Source: Sphingobium lactosutens DS20 (GTDB taxonomy: Bacteria; Pseudomonadota; Alphaproteobacteria; Sphingomonadales; Sphingomonadaceae). From it: DNA of 64,000 nucleotides. Position numbers and translations under genes: made by a program. Position 1 is the stretch's first letter. Every line of letters begins with the position of its first letter. The stretch is from positions 1 through 64,000 of the forward strand of contig NZ_ATDP01000071.1 of NCBI RefSeq assembly GCF_000445105.1. The letters are read 5' to 3'. Below the pieces are notes generated by a model that saw only the letters and a list, made by a program, of their open reading frames with translations, searched no databases and was not told the DNA's origin. Shown here piece by piece: positions 1-8,419 of the stretch.

Positions 1-50
1 TGTCAACGGCGGAGCAAAAGTCGGCCATTCGGCGGCGTAAAACCAGGCCA
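1..50. repeat. IS21 left terminal repeats
   Basis: Two related repeat units lie side by side, CGGCGGAGCAAAAGTCGGCC near base 7 and GGCGGCGTAAAACCAGGCC near base 32. The outer one matches the complement of the right end (2485-2501), and the inner one matches the complement of about 2426-2447. These are presumed binding sites for the IstA transposase. Confidence 0.75.
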
Positions 51-59
51 TCGTGTTAC

Positions 60-112
60 ATGCCGGGGGGAGTGGCGTGAGGGCGTAGCCCGAGGGCCAC
101 TCCCCCCGGCAT
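60..112 (-). terminator. Long perfect hairpin downstream of istB
   Basis: A 17-base perfect inverted repeat (60-76 against 96-112, arm ATGCCGGGGGGAGTGGC) with a 19-base loop lies 11 bases past the istB stop, inside the element. There is no clear T-run, so it may be a transcription barrier or a structural end feature rather than a classical terminator. Confidence 0.45.
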
Positions 113-123
113 TGGTGTAATTT

Positions 124-891
124 TCAGGGTCTGGTTTTGGCCTTGCGGGCCCGGCTGTGCGCGAGGCGATAGCTTTCGCCGTTCATCTCGAGGATGCTGA
201 CGTGATGGGTCAGGCGATCGAGGAGCGCGCCTGTGAGACGCTCAGATCCGAAGGTTTCGGTCCATTCGTCGAAGGGCAGGTTGCTGGTGATGAAGGTGGA
301 GCCGCGTTCGTAACGCTGGGAGATCAGCTCGAACAACAGTTCGGCGCCGGTCTTGGAGAGCGGCACAAAGCCCAGTTCGTCGATGATGAGCAGCTTGTAT
401 CCGGCCATCTGCTTCTGGAAGCGCAGAAGACGGCGCTCGTCGCGGGCCTCCATCATTTCGCTGACCAGCGCTGCCGCGGTGGTGAAGCCCACCGACAGTC
501 CTTTCTGGCATGCTGCCAGTCCGAGCCCCAACGCTACGTGCGTCTTTCCGGTGCCTGATGGCCCCAGAGCGATGGCGTTCTCACGCCGCTCGATCCACTC
601 GCAGCGCGCCATCTCGAGCACCTGCATCTTGTTGAGCCTGGGGATGGCGGCGAAGTCGAAGCTGTCGAGGCTTTTGACGGCGGGGAAGCGCGCGGCCTTG
701 ATGCGCCGCTCGACCATGCGACGCTCCCTGTCGATCATTTCCATCTCGACGAGGCGGGCGAGGAAGCGGATATGATCGACGCCTTCAGCGGCACATTGCC
801 GCGCGAGCTTGTGATGCTCACGCAGGCACGTAGGCAGCTTGAGCGCCTTGAGATGGTGAGCGAGAAGGATCTCCGGGGCCTGATCGCTCAT
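124..891 (-). CDS. istB: IS21 transposition helper ATPase IstB
   Basis: This 255-residue AAA+ ATPase is the accessory protein that activates the IstA transposase and helps select target DNA. A Walker A motif (GPSGTGKT, residues 110-117) and a Walker B motif (LLIIDE, about 167-172) are intact, and the length is normal for IstB. The start is the ATG at 889-891, which overlaps the istA stop codon in an ATGA arrangement, so translation is probably coupled. An open frame extends farther upstream but only overlaps istA and shows no IstB homology. No inactivating lesion is seen. Confidence 0.93.
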   Translation of the reverse strand: MSDQAPEILLAHHLKALKLPTCLREHHKLARQCAAEGVDHIRFLARLVEMEMIDRERRMVERRIKAARFPAVKSLDSFDFAAIPRLNKMQVLEMARCEWIERRENAIALGPSGTGKTHVALGLGLAACQKGLSVGFTTAAALVSEMMEARDERRLLRFQKQMAGYKLLIIDELGFVPLSKTGAELLFELISQRYERGSTFITSNLPFDEWTETFGSERLTGALLDRLTHHVSILEMNGESYRLAHSRARKAKTRP

Positions 892-2396
892 GCGGCCTCC
901 TGCCGGTCGGAGAGCAGGCTCAGATAGGCTCTGGCAAAGGTCTTCTCGACCGTGGTGCGTGGCAGGAAGGGATAGACGTCCAGGTCCAGCCTGGGCGGTA
1001 CGCGTTCGATCCGGCACAGGACGAGGTGCTTGACGGCATCGAAGCCGATGGCGCCAAGATCGATGGCCTGTTCGACCGCCGCCTGGAGATCGGCGAGGGT
1101 GAACGTTTCCAGCAGGCGCAGTACCTGCACATATTCGCGCCTGCCATGTTTGTGCATGCGCCCTTCCATCAACCGCTGCAGTGTCGTGAACGCTTCGGGC
1201 AGGTCCCAGCCCTGCAAAGGCGCAGCCTGGTCGAATGCGTTGATCTTCTGCTCGATCAGCGGGAGATAATGGAGCGGGTCGAAGACAACCTCCTCGCGGG
1301 CATAGCAACGAGGATGACGGGCGATGACTTCGCTGCGGCAGCCGATCACCACCTCATCGACATAGGCCCTGATCCAGACCTCCTGATGGCCCCAGGCCAC
1401 CGGAACCGAATAATCGTTGGTCCTGTAGCGCACCAGGGATTGCGAGGAGACCCTCCCGCCTTTCTGATCGCAGGCCTCGAAGGGTGTAGCGGGCAGAGGC
1501 TGCATGGCCGCGAGATCGCGCTGCAGCCGCTCACCGATCGTCTCGCTCTGCCCGCGCACCTTGTCCTGCTGGCGCTTGCGGCATTGCTCCTCCAGCCACA
1601 GGTTGAACGCCTCCCAGGTCGGGAACTTCGGGATCGGCACCATGAAGTTGCGCCGGCAATAGCCTACCAGCCCCTCCACATTGCCTTTCTCGTTCCCCTT
1701 GCCCGGGCGAGCATAGCGGTCGCGGATCACGTAATGTGACAGGAAAGCGCTGAACAGCGTGGCACGCTGCCGCGTGCCGTCGGGCAGGATCTTCGTCACA
1801 AGGCAGCGATCGTTGTCATAGACGATCGAGCGCGGTACCGCGCCGAAAAACGCGAAGGCATGCACGTGTCCGTCCACCCAGGCCTCCGCCACCGCCGCCG
1901 GATAGGCCCGCACATAGCAGGCATCACTGTGCGGCAGATCGAGCGCGAAGAAGTAGGCCTTCTGCTCCACCCCGCCGATCTCCACCAGCGCTTCCCCGAA
2001 ATCGGCCTGCGCATCTCCCGCAGGGTGCGCCAGCGGCACGAACATCTCCCGGCTGCGCTGTTCGCGCTCCCGGATGTAATCCTTGATGATCGTATAGCCG
2101 CCGGTGAAACCATGCTCGGTGCGCAAACGGTCGAATACCCGCTTCGCCGTATGGCGTTGCTTGCGCGGGACACTGCGGTCACCCTCAAGCCATCCATCAA
2201 TGATCGCCACAAACCCGTCCAGCTTCGGGCGCTGCGGTACGGACTGGCGCCGGTAACCCGGCGGCGATGAAAACGACAGCATCTTGCGTACCGTTTCGCG
2301 CGACACATTGAAACGCTTCGCCGCCGCCCGTTGGCTCATGCCATCCGCGCAAGCCAGACGGACCTGAAGATAAAGTTCCACGCTGTAGATCCCCAC
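888..2396 (-). CDS. istA: IS21 transposase IstA
   Basis: DDE transposase of 502 residues that cuts and joins the IS ends. An N-terminal helix-turn-helix (about residues 20-40, SQRAAAKRFNVSRETVRKML) precedes the catalytic core. Candidate acidic triad residues are D132 (in QADFG), D194 (in VYDND) and E241 (in GNVEG), at the usual family positions. The gene starts about 105 bases inside the right end of the element and is followed by istB. It looks intact, so the element may still move. Confidence 0.92.
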   Translation of the reverse strand: MGIYSVELYLQVRLACADGMSQRAAAKRFNVSRETVRKMLSFSSPPGYRRQSVPQRPKLDGFVAIIDGWLEGDRSVPRKQRHTAKRVFDRLRTEHGFTGGYTIIKDYIREREQRSREMFVPLAHPAGDAQADFGEALVEIGGVEQKAYFFALDLPHSDACYVRAYPAAVAEAWVDGHVHAFAFFGAVPRSIVYDNDRCLVTKILPDGTRQRATLFSAFLSHYVIRDRYARPGKGNEKGNVEGLVGYCRRNFMVPIPKFPTWEAFNLWLEEQCRKRQQDKVRGQSETIGERLQRDLAAMQPLPATPFEACDQKGGRVSSQSLVRYRTNDYSVPVAWGHQEVWIRAYVDEVVIGCRSEVIARHPRCYAREEVVFDPLHYLPLIEQKINAFDQAAPLQGWDLPEAFTTLQRLMEGRMHKHGRREYVQVLRLLETFTLADLQAAVEQAIDLGAIGFDAVKHLVLCRIERVPPRLDLDVYPFLPRTTVEKTFARAYLSLLSDRQEAA

Positions 2397-2425
2397 ACCT
2401 CCCTGACTCGGCAGAAAGGCTTCAA

Positions 2426-2501
2426 GGTGGACGACTTTTACGCCGCCCGCAGCAGGACTATCCCGCCGCTACCGTGGTCGAATATTGCTCCGCCGTTCTC
2501 A
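2426..2501. repeat. IS21 right terminal repeats
   Basis: Read on the minus strand, the end starts TGAGAACGGCGGAGCAA (complement of 2485-2501) and an inner copy GGCGGCGTAAAAGTCGTCC lies near 2428-2447. Beyond 2501 the sequence continues in the paaZ reading frame, so this fixes the insertion point. Confidence 0.75.
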
Positions 2502-3240
2502 CCGGATGGTTTTGCAACAGCATGGCTGTGCGCGCTGACCCGGTGAAGGCCACGACATCCTGAGCGGTAAGATGATCGAAAAGATCTCCTGTCTTGCCCG
2601 AGACAAGTTGCAGCGCACCTGTAGGGAGTACGCCGGATTCGATCATGATCCGGAAAGCGGCCTCGGCGATGTAGCCGGTTGACTGTGCGGGTTTGACGAC
2701 AGCCGGCACACCCGCGAGCAGGGTGGGCCCGAGTTTTTCGAGCATTCCCCAGATCGGAAAATTGAAAGCGTTAATGTGAACGGCAACGCCCTGCAGCGAC
2801 GTGTAGACATGCTGCCCGACAAAGGTGCCGGCACGGCCCAGCAATTCGGTGTCGCCGTCGATCAACAGCCGCTCGTTGGGCAGTTCGCGCCGCCCCTTCG
2901 ATGCATAGGCGAAAAGCGTCCCGGCCCCGCCCTCAATGTCGATCCAGCTGTCCGAACGCGTTGCACCGCTGGGGTAGGAAAGCTCGTAGAGTTCCTCCTT
3001 TCGCGCCATGACAGCCTGCGCCAGCGCCTTGAGCATCAACGCGCGCTCGTGAAAGGTCATCGCGCGCAGCGCCGGTCCGCCGGTCGTTCGTGCGAAGCGC
3101 AACATCGCGCCAAAATCGATCCCGTCGCTGCCAATCTCGGCGACGATCTCACCGGTGACCGCCGACGCAACGGCCTCGCGGCCGCCCGAACTGGTGTACC
3201 AATGTCCTTCGGTATAACTTTGTACGGCACGAACGGCCAT
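2458..3240 (-). pseudogene. paaZ: paaZ N-terminal fragment cut by IS21
   Basis: Intact PaaZ is a bifunctional enzyme of roughly 680 residues: an N-terminal aldehyde dehydrogenase and a C-terminal MaoC-like hydratase that opens oxepin-CoA and oxidises the ring-opened aldehyde. Only about 246 native residues remain (2502-3240), starting at an ATG preceded by AAGGAG and covering the start of the dehydrogenase domain (NAFNFPIWGMLEKLGPTLLAG, then FTGSA). After NHPV the frame runs into the IS21 end and stops 14 codons later. The catalytic Cys/Glu region and the whole hydratase domain are missing. A second, intact copy could exist elsewhere in the genome. Confidence 0.88.
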
Positions 3241-3262
3241 GAGATGAACTCCTTCTTGGCCG

Positions 3263-4054
3263 TCAACGGCCCGTAAATGCTGGCTTGCGTTTCGCCGAGA
3301 AGGCGGCAACGCCCTCTGCATAGTCGGCGGTTCGACCGAGCCTGCGCATGAGGTCGCGTTCGTTGTCGAGCGCGGCGTCGAGTGACTTCAATGAGGATTC
3401 CCGCAAGGCCTGCTTGGTCGCTGCGAGCCCGGAAGTGGGGCCGTTCGCAAAACGCGACGCCAAAGCGGCAGCTTCACCGGCGAGGACGTCATCATCGACA
3501 CAGCGCCAGATGAGTCCCCAGGCTTCCGCCTGTACCGCAGGCAACGGATCACCTGTGAGCGCCAGGCCAAGCGCTCGCGCTTGTCCGATCAAACGTGGCA
3601 ACACCCATGTCCCGCCTGAATCCGGGATGAGGCCGATATTGGCGAAAGACTGGATGAATTTCGCACTGCGAGCGGCAAGAACGATGTCACAGGCAAGTGC
3701 GATATTGGCCCCAGCACCCGCCGCGACACCGTTCACAGCACAGATGACCGGCATCGGCAGCGACGTAAGACTGCGGATCAAGGGCGCATAATAGCGTTCG
3801 ACCGAGTCCCCGAGGTCGACCGGCTCGGCGCCCGGTGCGACCGCGCGGTCGCCCAGATCCTGCCCGGCGCAAAATCCCCTGCCCGCACCCGTGAGCAAAA
3901 GCGTACGGGTTGAGGAGTCGCCGGCCACGCGTCCGAGCGCTTCGGCAACCTCCTCGTGCATCTGTACCGTGAAGCTGTTGAGGCGGTCGGGCCGGTTCAG
4001 CGTGAGTCGCGCAACGCCGTCCTGCGCTTCGAAAATTATCGTTTGATATGCCAT
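3263..4054 (-). CDS. paaG: PaaG-type 1,2-epoxyphenylacetyl-CoA isomerase
   Basis: Enoyl-CoA hydratase/isomerase (crotonase) family protein of 263 residues, close to the usual PaaG length. PaaG converts ring-1,2-epoxyphenylacetyl-CoA to oxepin-CoA and acts again lower in the phenylacetate pathway. Visible family features are GRGFCAGQDL for the oxyanion-hole region and the NIGLIPDSGGTW stretch with the catalytic acidic residue expected in this subfamily. The start at 4054 is chosen because GGAGG lies just upstream; a longer frame exists but lacks support. It is the first gene of a minus-strand pair with the broken paaZ and diverges from paaI. Confidence 0.88.
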   Translation of the reverse strand: MAYQTIIFEAQDGVARLTLNRPDRLNSFTVQMHEEVAEALGRVAGDSSTRTLLLTGAGRGFCAGQDLGDRAVAPGAEPVDLGDSVERYYAPLIRSLTSLPMPVICAVNGVAAGAGANIALACDIVLAARSAKFIQSFANIGLIPDSGGTWVLPRLIGQARALGLALTGDPLPAVQAEAWGLIWRCVDDDVLAGEAAALASRFANGPTSGLAATKQALRESSLKSLDAALDNERDLMRRLGRTADYAEGVAAFSAKRKPAFTGR

Positions 4055-4083
4055 GCATCCTCCGGCGGACATGCTGCCCTTAA

Positions 4084-4112
4084 TTCGCAGAATGACCGGT
4101 CGAACTATTATT
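4084..4112. promoter_or_regulatory. Possible paa regulator site between paaG and paaI
   Basis: The 88-base divergent gap contains GACCGGTC (4094-4101). Its right half, read as a complement (ATAATAGTTCGACCG), agrees at 12 of 15 bases with the matching half of the palindrome upstream of paaA at 5831-5845. The left half is weaker and the half-site spacing is four bases shorter, so one half may be a chance match. The neighbouring TetR-type regulator at 9562 is the natural candidate to bind. Confidence 0.45.
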
Positions 4113-4142
4113 GGCAAGTCCTAATCGTGCGGCTAAGGTGGA

Positions 4143-4613
4143 ATGATGTTGAGCCACCGAAATCTCTCCCGGTCTCCCAGCGAGCATCTCGCCTGGCGCG
4201 TCGCCATTGACCTGCTGTCGAAAGAGGGAACCGGGACCGCCTGGGCCCTGACCCTGGAAGCGGCGGATGCAGGAATGAGCCGCGTGTCGATGCGACTGAC
4301 GTCGGCGATGACGAACGGCCATGGCACTGCTCATGGCGGGATGATCTTCGCGCTTGCCGATTCGGCATTCGCCTACGCCTGCAACTCCCGCAACGTCGCT
4401 GCCGTCGCTCAAAGCTGTGCGATTGCGTTCATAGATGCCGGCCGCCCCGGAGAGCGGCTGGTGGCGGAAGCACGCGAGCTGGCCGTGCGTGGAAGAACAG
4501 GCAGCTACGCGATCACTGTATTTGGCGAGGACGGCCGCGTCGTCGCTACCATGCAAGGCCTGAGCCGATCGCTCGGCAGGCCTGTAATCGAAGGACTTCA
4601 ATCCGATGCCTGA
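4143..4613 (+). CDS. paaI: PaaI-type acyl-CoA thioesterase
   Basis: Hotdog-fold thioesterase of 156 residues. PaaI hydrolyses ring-hydroxylated phenylacetyl-CoA esters, relieving CoA trapping when the pathway stalls. The core GHGTAHGGMIFALADSAFA carries the HGG and acidic residue pattern of the PaaI subfamily. Two consecutive ATG codons (4143 and 4146) open the frame. The 3' end overlaps paaJ by 8 bases, so the two are probably co-translated. A working thioesterase may matter more than usual here, because the truncated paaZ would let CoA-bound intermediates accumulate. Confidence 0.88.
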   Translation: MMLSHRNLSRSPSEHLAWRVAIDLLSKEGTGTAWALTLEAADAGMSRVSMRLTSAMTNGHGTAHGGMIFALADSAFAYACNSRNVAAVAQSCAIAFIDAGRPGERLVAEARELAVRGRTGSYAITVFGEDGRVVATMQGLSRSLGRPVIEGLQSDA

Positions 4614-5808
4614 AGCTTTTATCTGTGACGCCGCCCGGACGCCAATCGGACGCTATGGCGGCGCATTGGCGCAAGTGCGCGCGGACGACCTGGCCGCCAT
4701 TCCAATTCGCGCGCTCAAGGAACGCCATCCCCAGATCGACTGGAACAGCATCGACGATGTCGTGCTCGGCTGTGCCAACCAGGCGGGCGAGGACAATCGC
4801 GACGTTGCCAGAATGGCCGCCCTACTTGCCGGGCTGGGCGAAGGCGCCCCCGGCACCACGCTCAATCGGCTGTGCGGGTCGGGCCTGGATGCGGTGGCCT
4901 ACGCCGCCCGAGCGATCCGGTCGGGTGATGCAGATCTGATCGTTGCGGGTGGCGTCGAGAGCATGACGCGCGCGCCCTTCGTGACCGGCAAGGCGCAAAG
5001 CGCCTTTGCGCGCGAAGCACAGATATTCGACACGACCATCGGCTGGCGCTTCGTCAACCCGCTGATGAAGGCGCAATACGGCGTCGATTCGATGCCGGAG
5101 ACCGCCCAGAACGTCGCGGACGACTTCCAGGTCTCGCGCGAGGATCAGGATCGCTTCGCCGTGGAAAGTCAGGCGCGCGCGGCGCGGGCTCAGGAGAACG
5201 GCCGCCTCGCGCGCGAGATCGTGCCCGTCACCATCCCGCAGAAGAAGGGCGATCCGATCGTCGTCGATCGCGACGAGCATCCGCGCGAGACCAGCATGGA
5301 AGCGCTCGCGAAACTCAGGCCGATCGTTCGTCCTGACGGCAGCGTCACCGCGGGCAACGCCAGCGGCGTCAACGACGGTGCTGCAGCCCTGCTGATCGCA
5401 TCGCAGGCCAGTGTCGAGAAATATAACCTCAATCCGATCGCGCGGGTCGTCGGCATGGCCGTCGCCGGCGTCCCGCCCCGGATCATGGGGATCGGGCCTG
5501 CACCGGCTACACAGCGCCTTCTGGAGCGGACCGGTATCGCGCTCAAGGACATCGACGTCATCGAGCTCAACGAGGCATTCGCTTCGCAGGGCCTCGCTGT
5601 CCTGCGCCAACTTGGCCTTCCTGACAAAGCAGACCATGTGAATGCAAATGGCGGGGCGATTGCTCTTGGGCATCCACTGGGCATGTCGGGCGCGCGTCTT
5701 GCGCAGTCGGCGGCCATCGAAATGGCGGATAGAGGCGCACGTTACGCTCTGTGCACGATGTGTATCGGGGTCGGACAGGGCATCGCCATGCTGCTCGCGC
5801 AACCTTGA
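4606..5808 (+). CDS. paaJ: 3-oxoadipyl-CoA thiolase
   Basis: Thiolase of 400 residues, the usual length for PaaJ/PcaF. It cleaves 3-oxoadipyl-CoA to succinyl-CoA and acetyl-CoA, and in the paa pathway also the didehydro analogue. The nucleophilic Cys is C90 (LNRLCGSG), and the base pair is H356 (GHPLG) and C386 (CTMCIGVG). The gene overlaps the paaI end and is followed after 65 bases by paaA, with a palindromic operator in that gap. A role in a separate beta-ketoadipate pathway cannot be excluded from sequence, but the context favours paa. Confidence 0.92.
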   Translation: MPEAFICDAARTPIGRYGGALAQVRADDLAAIPIRALKERHPQIDWNSIDDVVLGCANQAGEDNRDVARMAALLAGLGEGAPGTTLNRLCGSGLDAVAYAARAIRSGDADLIVAGGVESMTRAPFVTGKAQSAFAREAQIFDTTIGWRFVNPLMKAQYGVDSMPETAQNVADDFQVSREDQDRFAVESQARAARAQENGRLAREIVPVTIPQKKGDPIVVDRDEHPRETSMEALAKLRPIVRPDGSVTAGNASGVNDGAAALLIASQASVEKYNLNPIARVVGMAVAGVPPRIMGIGPAPATQRLLERTGIALKDIDVIELNEAFASQGLAVLRQLGLPDKADHVNANGGAIALGHPLGMSGARLAQSAAIEMADRGARYALCTMCIGVGQGIAMLLAQP

Positions 5809-5813
5809 TCGCA

Positions 5814-5845
5814 GTTATTAGTTGACCGAGCGGTCGATTAATAAT
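5814..5845. promoter_or_regulatory. Palindromic operator upstream of paaA
   Basis: A 32-base imperfect palindrome has the perfect core GACCGAGCGGTC (5824-5835) and AT-rich flanks that pair at 7 of 10 positions (GTTATTAGTT against the complement of GATTAATAAT). It lies 28 bases before the paaA ATG. The form suits a dimeric TetR-family repressor; the paaR-like gene at the end of this operon is the likely partner (inference). Confidence 0.65.
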
Positions 5846-5873
5846 ATCACCTTGTTCGAGGAGATTTTGAGCC

Positions 5874-6857
5874 ATGTACACGACCGAATTGCAAAAGGCC
5901 GACCCCGGGGTCCGCAGCGTCGAGCCGGCTGATCTTGTCGCGGCGTTCGAGGCGCGCGTCGCCGCGGACGAATTCATCGAGCCCAAGGACTGGATGCCCG
6001 AAGCTTACCGGCGCACGCTGATCCGGCAGATCTCACAACACGCCCATAGCGAAATCGTGGGCATGCTTCCTGAAGGCAACTGGATCACCCGCGCACCTTC
6101 CCTCCGCCGCAAAGCCATCCTCCTCGCCAAGGTGCAGGACGAAGGCGGCCATGGTCTCTATCTCTATTCGGCCGCCGAGACGCTCGGGGCGAGCCGCGCC
6201 GAGATGATCGATGCTCTGCATGCGGGCAAAGCCAAGTATAGCACGATCTTCAACTATCCGACCCCGACCTGGGCTGACATCGGCGCGATCGGCTGGCTGG
6301 TGGACGGTGCGGCCATCATGAACCAGGTGCCCCTCCAGCGGACGTCCTACGGCCCCTATGCACGGGCCATGGTACGGGTGTGCAAGGAGGAGAGCTTCCA
6401 CCAGCGCCAGGGATATGAAATCATGATGACGCTGGCGGCCGGCACGCCGGCGCAGCGCCGCATGGCACAGGATGCGCTCGACCGCTGGTGGTGGCCTGCC
6501 CTGATGATGTTCGGTCCGCCTGACGACCAGTCGCCCAATTCTGAACAATCGATGCGCTGGCGCATCAAGCGCGACACCAACGATGAGTTGCGCCAGAAGT
6601 TCGTCGACGCGACCGTGCCGCAGGCGGAATTGCTTGGTCTCACGATCCCGGATCCCGACCTTCGCTGGAACGAGGCGCGTGGTGGCTATGATTTCGGCGC
6701 CATCGAATGGGAGGAGTTCTTTGCCGTCGTTCGTGGTGAAGGTCCATGCGCCAGGGAGCGGATCGAGGCACGACGCAAGGCATGGGAGGATGGCGCCTGG
6801 GTGCGTGAAGCTGCCGATGCCTATGAAGTGAAGCGGCGCCAGCGCCTCGCAGCCTGA
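5874..6857 (+). CDS. paaA: Ring-1,2-phenylacetyl-CoA epoxidase subunit A (catalytic)
   Basis: Catalytic di-iron subunit of the PaaABCE epoxidase that forms ring-1,2-epoxyphenylacetyl-CoA. At 327 residues it is slightly longer than the E. coli protein. Ferritin-like metal-ligand motifs are visible, including QDEGGHG (around residues 88-94) and the later [13 protein letters not shown]. It starts with ATG after GAGGAG and leads the paaABCDE operon; paaB follows 13 bases later. All multicomponent subunits are present and look intact, so the epoxidation step should work even though paaZ is broken. Confidence 0.95.
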   Translation: MYTTELQKADPGVRSVEPADLVAAFEARVAADEFIEPKDWMPEAYRRTLIRQISQHAHSEIVGMLPEGNWITRAPSLRRKAILLAKVQDEGGHGLYLYSAAETLGASRAEMIDALHAGKAKYSTIFNYPTPTWADIGAIGWLVDGAAIMNQVPLQRTSYGPYARAMVRVCKEESFHQRQGYEIMMTLAAGTPAQRRMAQDALDRWWWPALMMFGPPDDQSPNSEQSMRWRIKRDTNDELRQKFVDATVPQAELLGLTIPDPDLRWNEARGGYDFGAIEWEEFFAVVRGEGPCARERIEARRKAWEDGAWVREAADAYEVKRRQRLAA

Positions 6858-6870
6858 TTGGAACTTAACG

Positions 6871-7155
6871 ATGAGTAATGATTGGCCTCTCTGGGAGGTT
6901 TTCGTCCGCGCGCGTGGCGGACTGTCCCACAAGCATGTCGGCTCGGTCCACGCGCCCGACGCCGAACTGGCGCTGCGCCATGCTCGGGACACCTATACCC
7001 GCCGCATGGAGGGGGTAAGCATCTGGACGGTACGCTCGACCGACATAGTCGCGTCCGACCCTGCACAAGCCGGCCCTCTGTTCGCGCCGGCCGAGGACAA
7101 GGTCTATCGGCATCCGACTTTCTATGACCTGCCCGACGCCGTGAGGCATATGTGA
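6871..7155 (+). CDS. paaB: Phenylacetyl-CoA epoxidase subunit B
   Basis: Small subunit of 94 residues, normal for PaaB, which bridges PaaAC heterodimers in the epoxidase complex. The N-terminal WPLWEVFVRARGGLSHKHVG and the central ALRHARDTYTRR are family hallmarks. Its stop overlaps the paaC ATG by one base (TGATG), which indicates translational coupling. Confidence 0.93.
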   Translation: MSNDWPLWEVFVRARGGLSHKHVGSVHAPDAELALRHARDTYTRRMEGVSIWTVRSTDIVASDPAQAGPLFAPAEDKVYRHPTFYDLPDAVRHM

Positions 7156-7925
7156 TGGACAACGCTGTGATCGCCCGCGAAGCACATGTGGCCTATCTGA
7201 TCGGATTGGGCGACGACGCTCTGATCCTTGGTCAGCGCCTGTCCGAATGGTGCGGGCACGCACCCTCGGTCGAAGTCGACTTGTCGCTTGCCAATCTTGG
7301 CCTCGACCTGATTGGCCAGGGGACGCTCCTGCTGTCGCATGCCGCTGAGATCGAGAATGGCGGCCGGGATGCTGACGCCCTTGCTTTTCACCGGGACGAA
7401 CTCGACTTTCGCAATTGCCTGCTGGTCGAGCAGCCCAATGGCGATTTCGCTCGCACAATGGCGCGGCAATTTTTCTTCTCGACGTTCCAGAACCTGCTCT
7501 ACGGGGCGCTGACGGCATCGGCGGATTCCGAACTTGCAGCAATCGCCGCGAAAGCCGTCAAGGAAACCGAATATCATGCAGGTCTCGCACGCGAGTGGGT
7601 GATCCGCTTGGGCGATGGCACCGAGGAAAGCCGTCGGCGCATGATCGACGGGCTGGAATGGAACTGGCGGTTCATCGACGAACTGTTCGTCAATGATGCG
7701 GTGGACGAAGCGATGATCGAGACTGGCATCGGCATCGACCGCGCCAAACTTCGCGCGCCGTTCGACCTTATCGTCGCGCAATCACTTGCTGAAGCGACGT
7801 TGGACCTGCCTGCGCAGCACAGGTCCGTCACCGGCGGCCGCCAGGGCAAGCACAGCGAACATCTCGGTCACCTGCTTGCAGTGATGCAGCATATCCCACG
7901 CAGTTTCCCCGATGCGCGCTGGTGA
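7155..7925 (+). CDS. paaC: Phenylacetyl-CoA epoxidase subunit C (structural)
   Basis: Ferritin-like structural partner of PaaA, 256 residues, needed for epoxidase stability and activity. The pattern LGDDALILGQRLSEWCGHAP near the N terminus and KETEYHAGLAREWVIRLGDG around residues 136-155 match PaaC. The ATG at 7155 overlaps the paaB stop codon; a GTG one codon earlier is less likely. The end overlaps paaD by 14 bases. Confidence 0.94.
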   Translation: MDNAVIAREAHVAYLIGLGDDALILGQRLSEWCGHAPSVEVDLSLANLGLDLIGQGTLLLSHAAEIENGGRDADALAFHRDELDFRNCLLVEQPNGDFARTMARQFFFSTFQNLLYGALTASADSELAAIAAKAVKETEYHAGLAREWVIRLGDGTEESRRRMIDGLEWNWRFIDELFVNDAVDEAMIETGIGIDRAKLRAPFDLIVAQSLAEATLDLPAQHRSVTGGRQGKHSEHLGHLLAVMQHIPRSFPDARW

Positions 7926-8409
7926 CATCTCTTCGCCCAGCTTCGAGGACCGGGTGCGCGATGTCCTGTGCGATGTGCCCGACCCTGAGATCCCCGCAAT
8001 CTCTGTGGTCGAACTGGGAATCGTCAGGGCTATAGAAAGCTCACCCCCAACCGTCCTGCTCACCCCGACCTATAGCGGCTGTCCCGCCACTCTTGTGATC
8101 GAGCAGGCCGTGCGGCACGCTCTGGATCACGCGGGCTTCGGTGAGGTCGGCATCCGGACGGTACTCTCGCCGCCATGGACGACCGACTGGATCAGCGACG
8201 CGGGCCGTGAAAAACTCAAGGCATATGGCATTGCGCCTCCGCCACGCGGCGCTGCGATGTCCTCGCTGCGCAATAGGGAGGCTGCTGCGTGTCCCCGATG
8301 CGGATCCGCCGCAACCCATGAAGTCAGCCGTTTCGGATCGACGCCATGCAAGGCGCTCTGGCAGTGCGAAGACTGCCTGGAGCCGTTCGACCGCTTCAAA
8401 TGTCATTAA
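7912..8409 (+). CDS. paaD: PaaD, Fe-S assembly/maturation factor for the epoxidase
   Basis: Protein of 165 residues with an N-terminal MIP18/DUF59-like domain (PDPEIPAISVVELGIVR) and a C-terminal four-Cys zinc-ribbon-like tail (CPRCG, later CEDC). PaaD is thought to help insert the cluster into PaaE and is needed for epoxidase activity in vivo. It overlaps paaC, and paaE starts 10 bases after it. Both the domain order and the length fit the family. Confidence 0.92.
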   Translation: MRAGDISSPSFEDRVRDVLCDVPDPEIPAISVVELGIVRAIESSPPTVLLTPTYSGCPATLVIEQAVRHALDHAGFGEVGIRTVLSPPWTTDWISDAGREKLKAYGIAPPPRGAAMSSLRNREAAACPRCGSAATHEVSRFGSTPCKALWQCEDCLEPFDRFKCH

Positions 8410-8419
8410 GGAGAGACCC

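Larger units (their letters stand above)
1..2501 (-). mobile_element. IS21-family insertion sequence, apparently complete
   Basis: The element carries istA and istB with the 4-base overlap typical of IS21. Its outer ends match as inverted repeats: the left end begins TGTCAACGGCGGAGCAA and the complement of the right end begins TGAGAACGGCGGAGCAA. Inner copies of the repeat (GGCGGCGTAAAA) lie at 32-43 on the left and around 2426-2447 on the right, as expected for the multiple terminal repeats of this family. The right end cuts the paaZ reading frame. The left end coincides with base 1, so the target duplication cannot be checked here. Confidence 0.88.

Noticed and set aside
892..1308. Upstream extension of the istB frame
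   Set aside because: It lies inside istA on the same strand in another frame and has no IstB homology. The ATGA overlap fixes the start at 891.
3241..3321. Upstream extension of the paaZ frame
   Set aside because: It overlaps the paaG end and lacks homology; the ATG at 3240 has an ideal AAGGAG.
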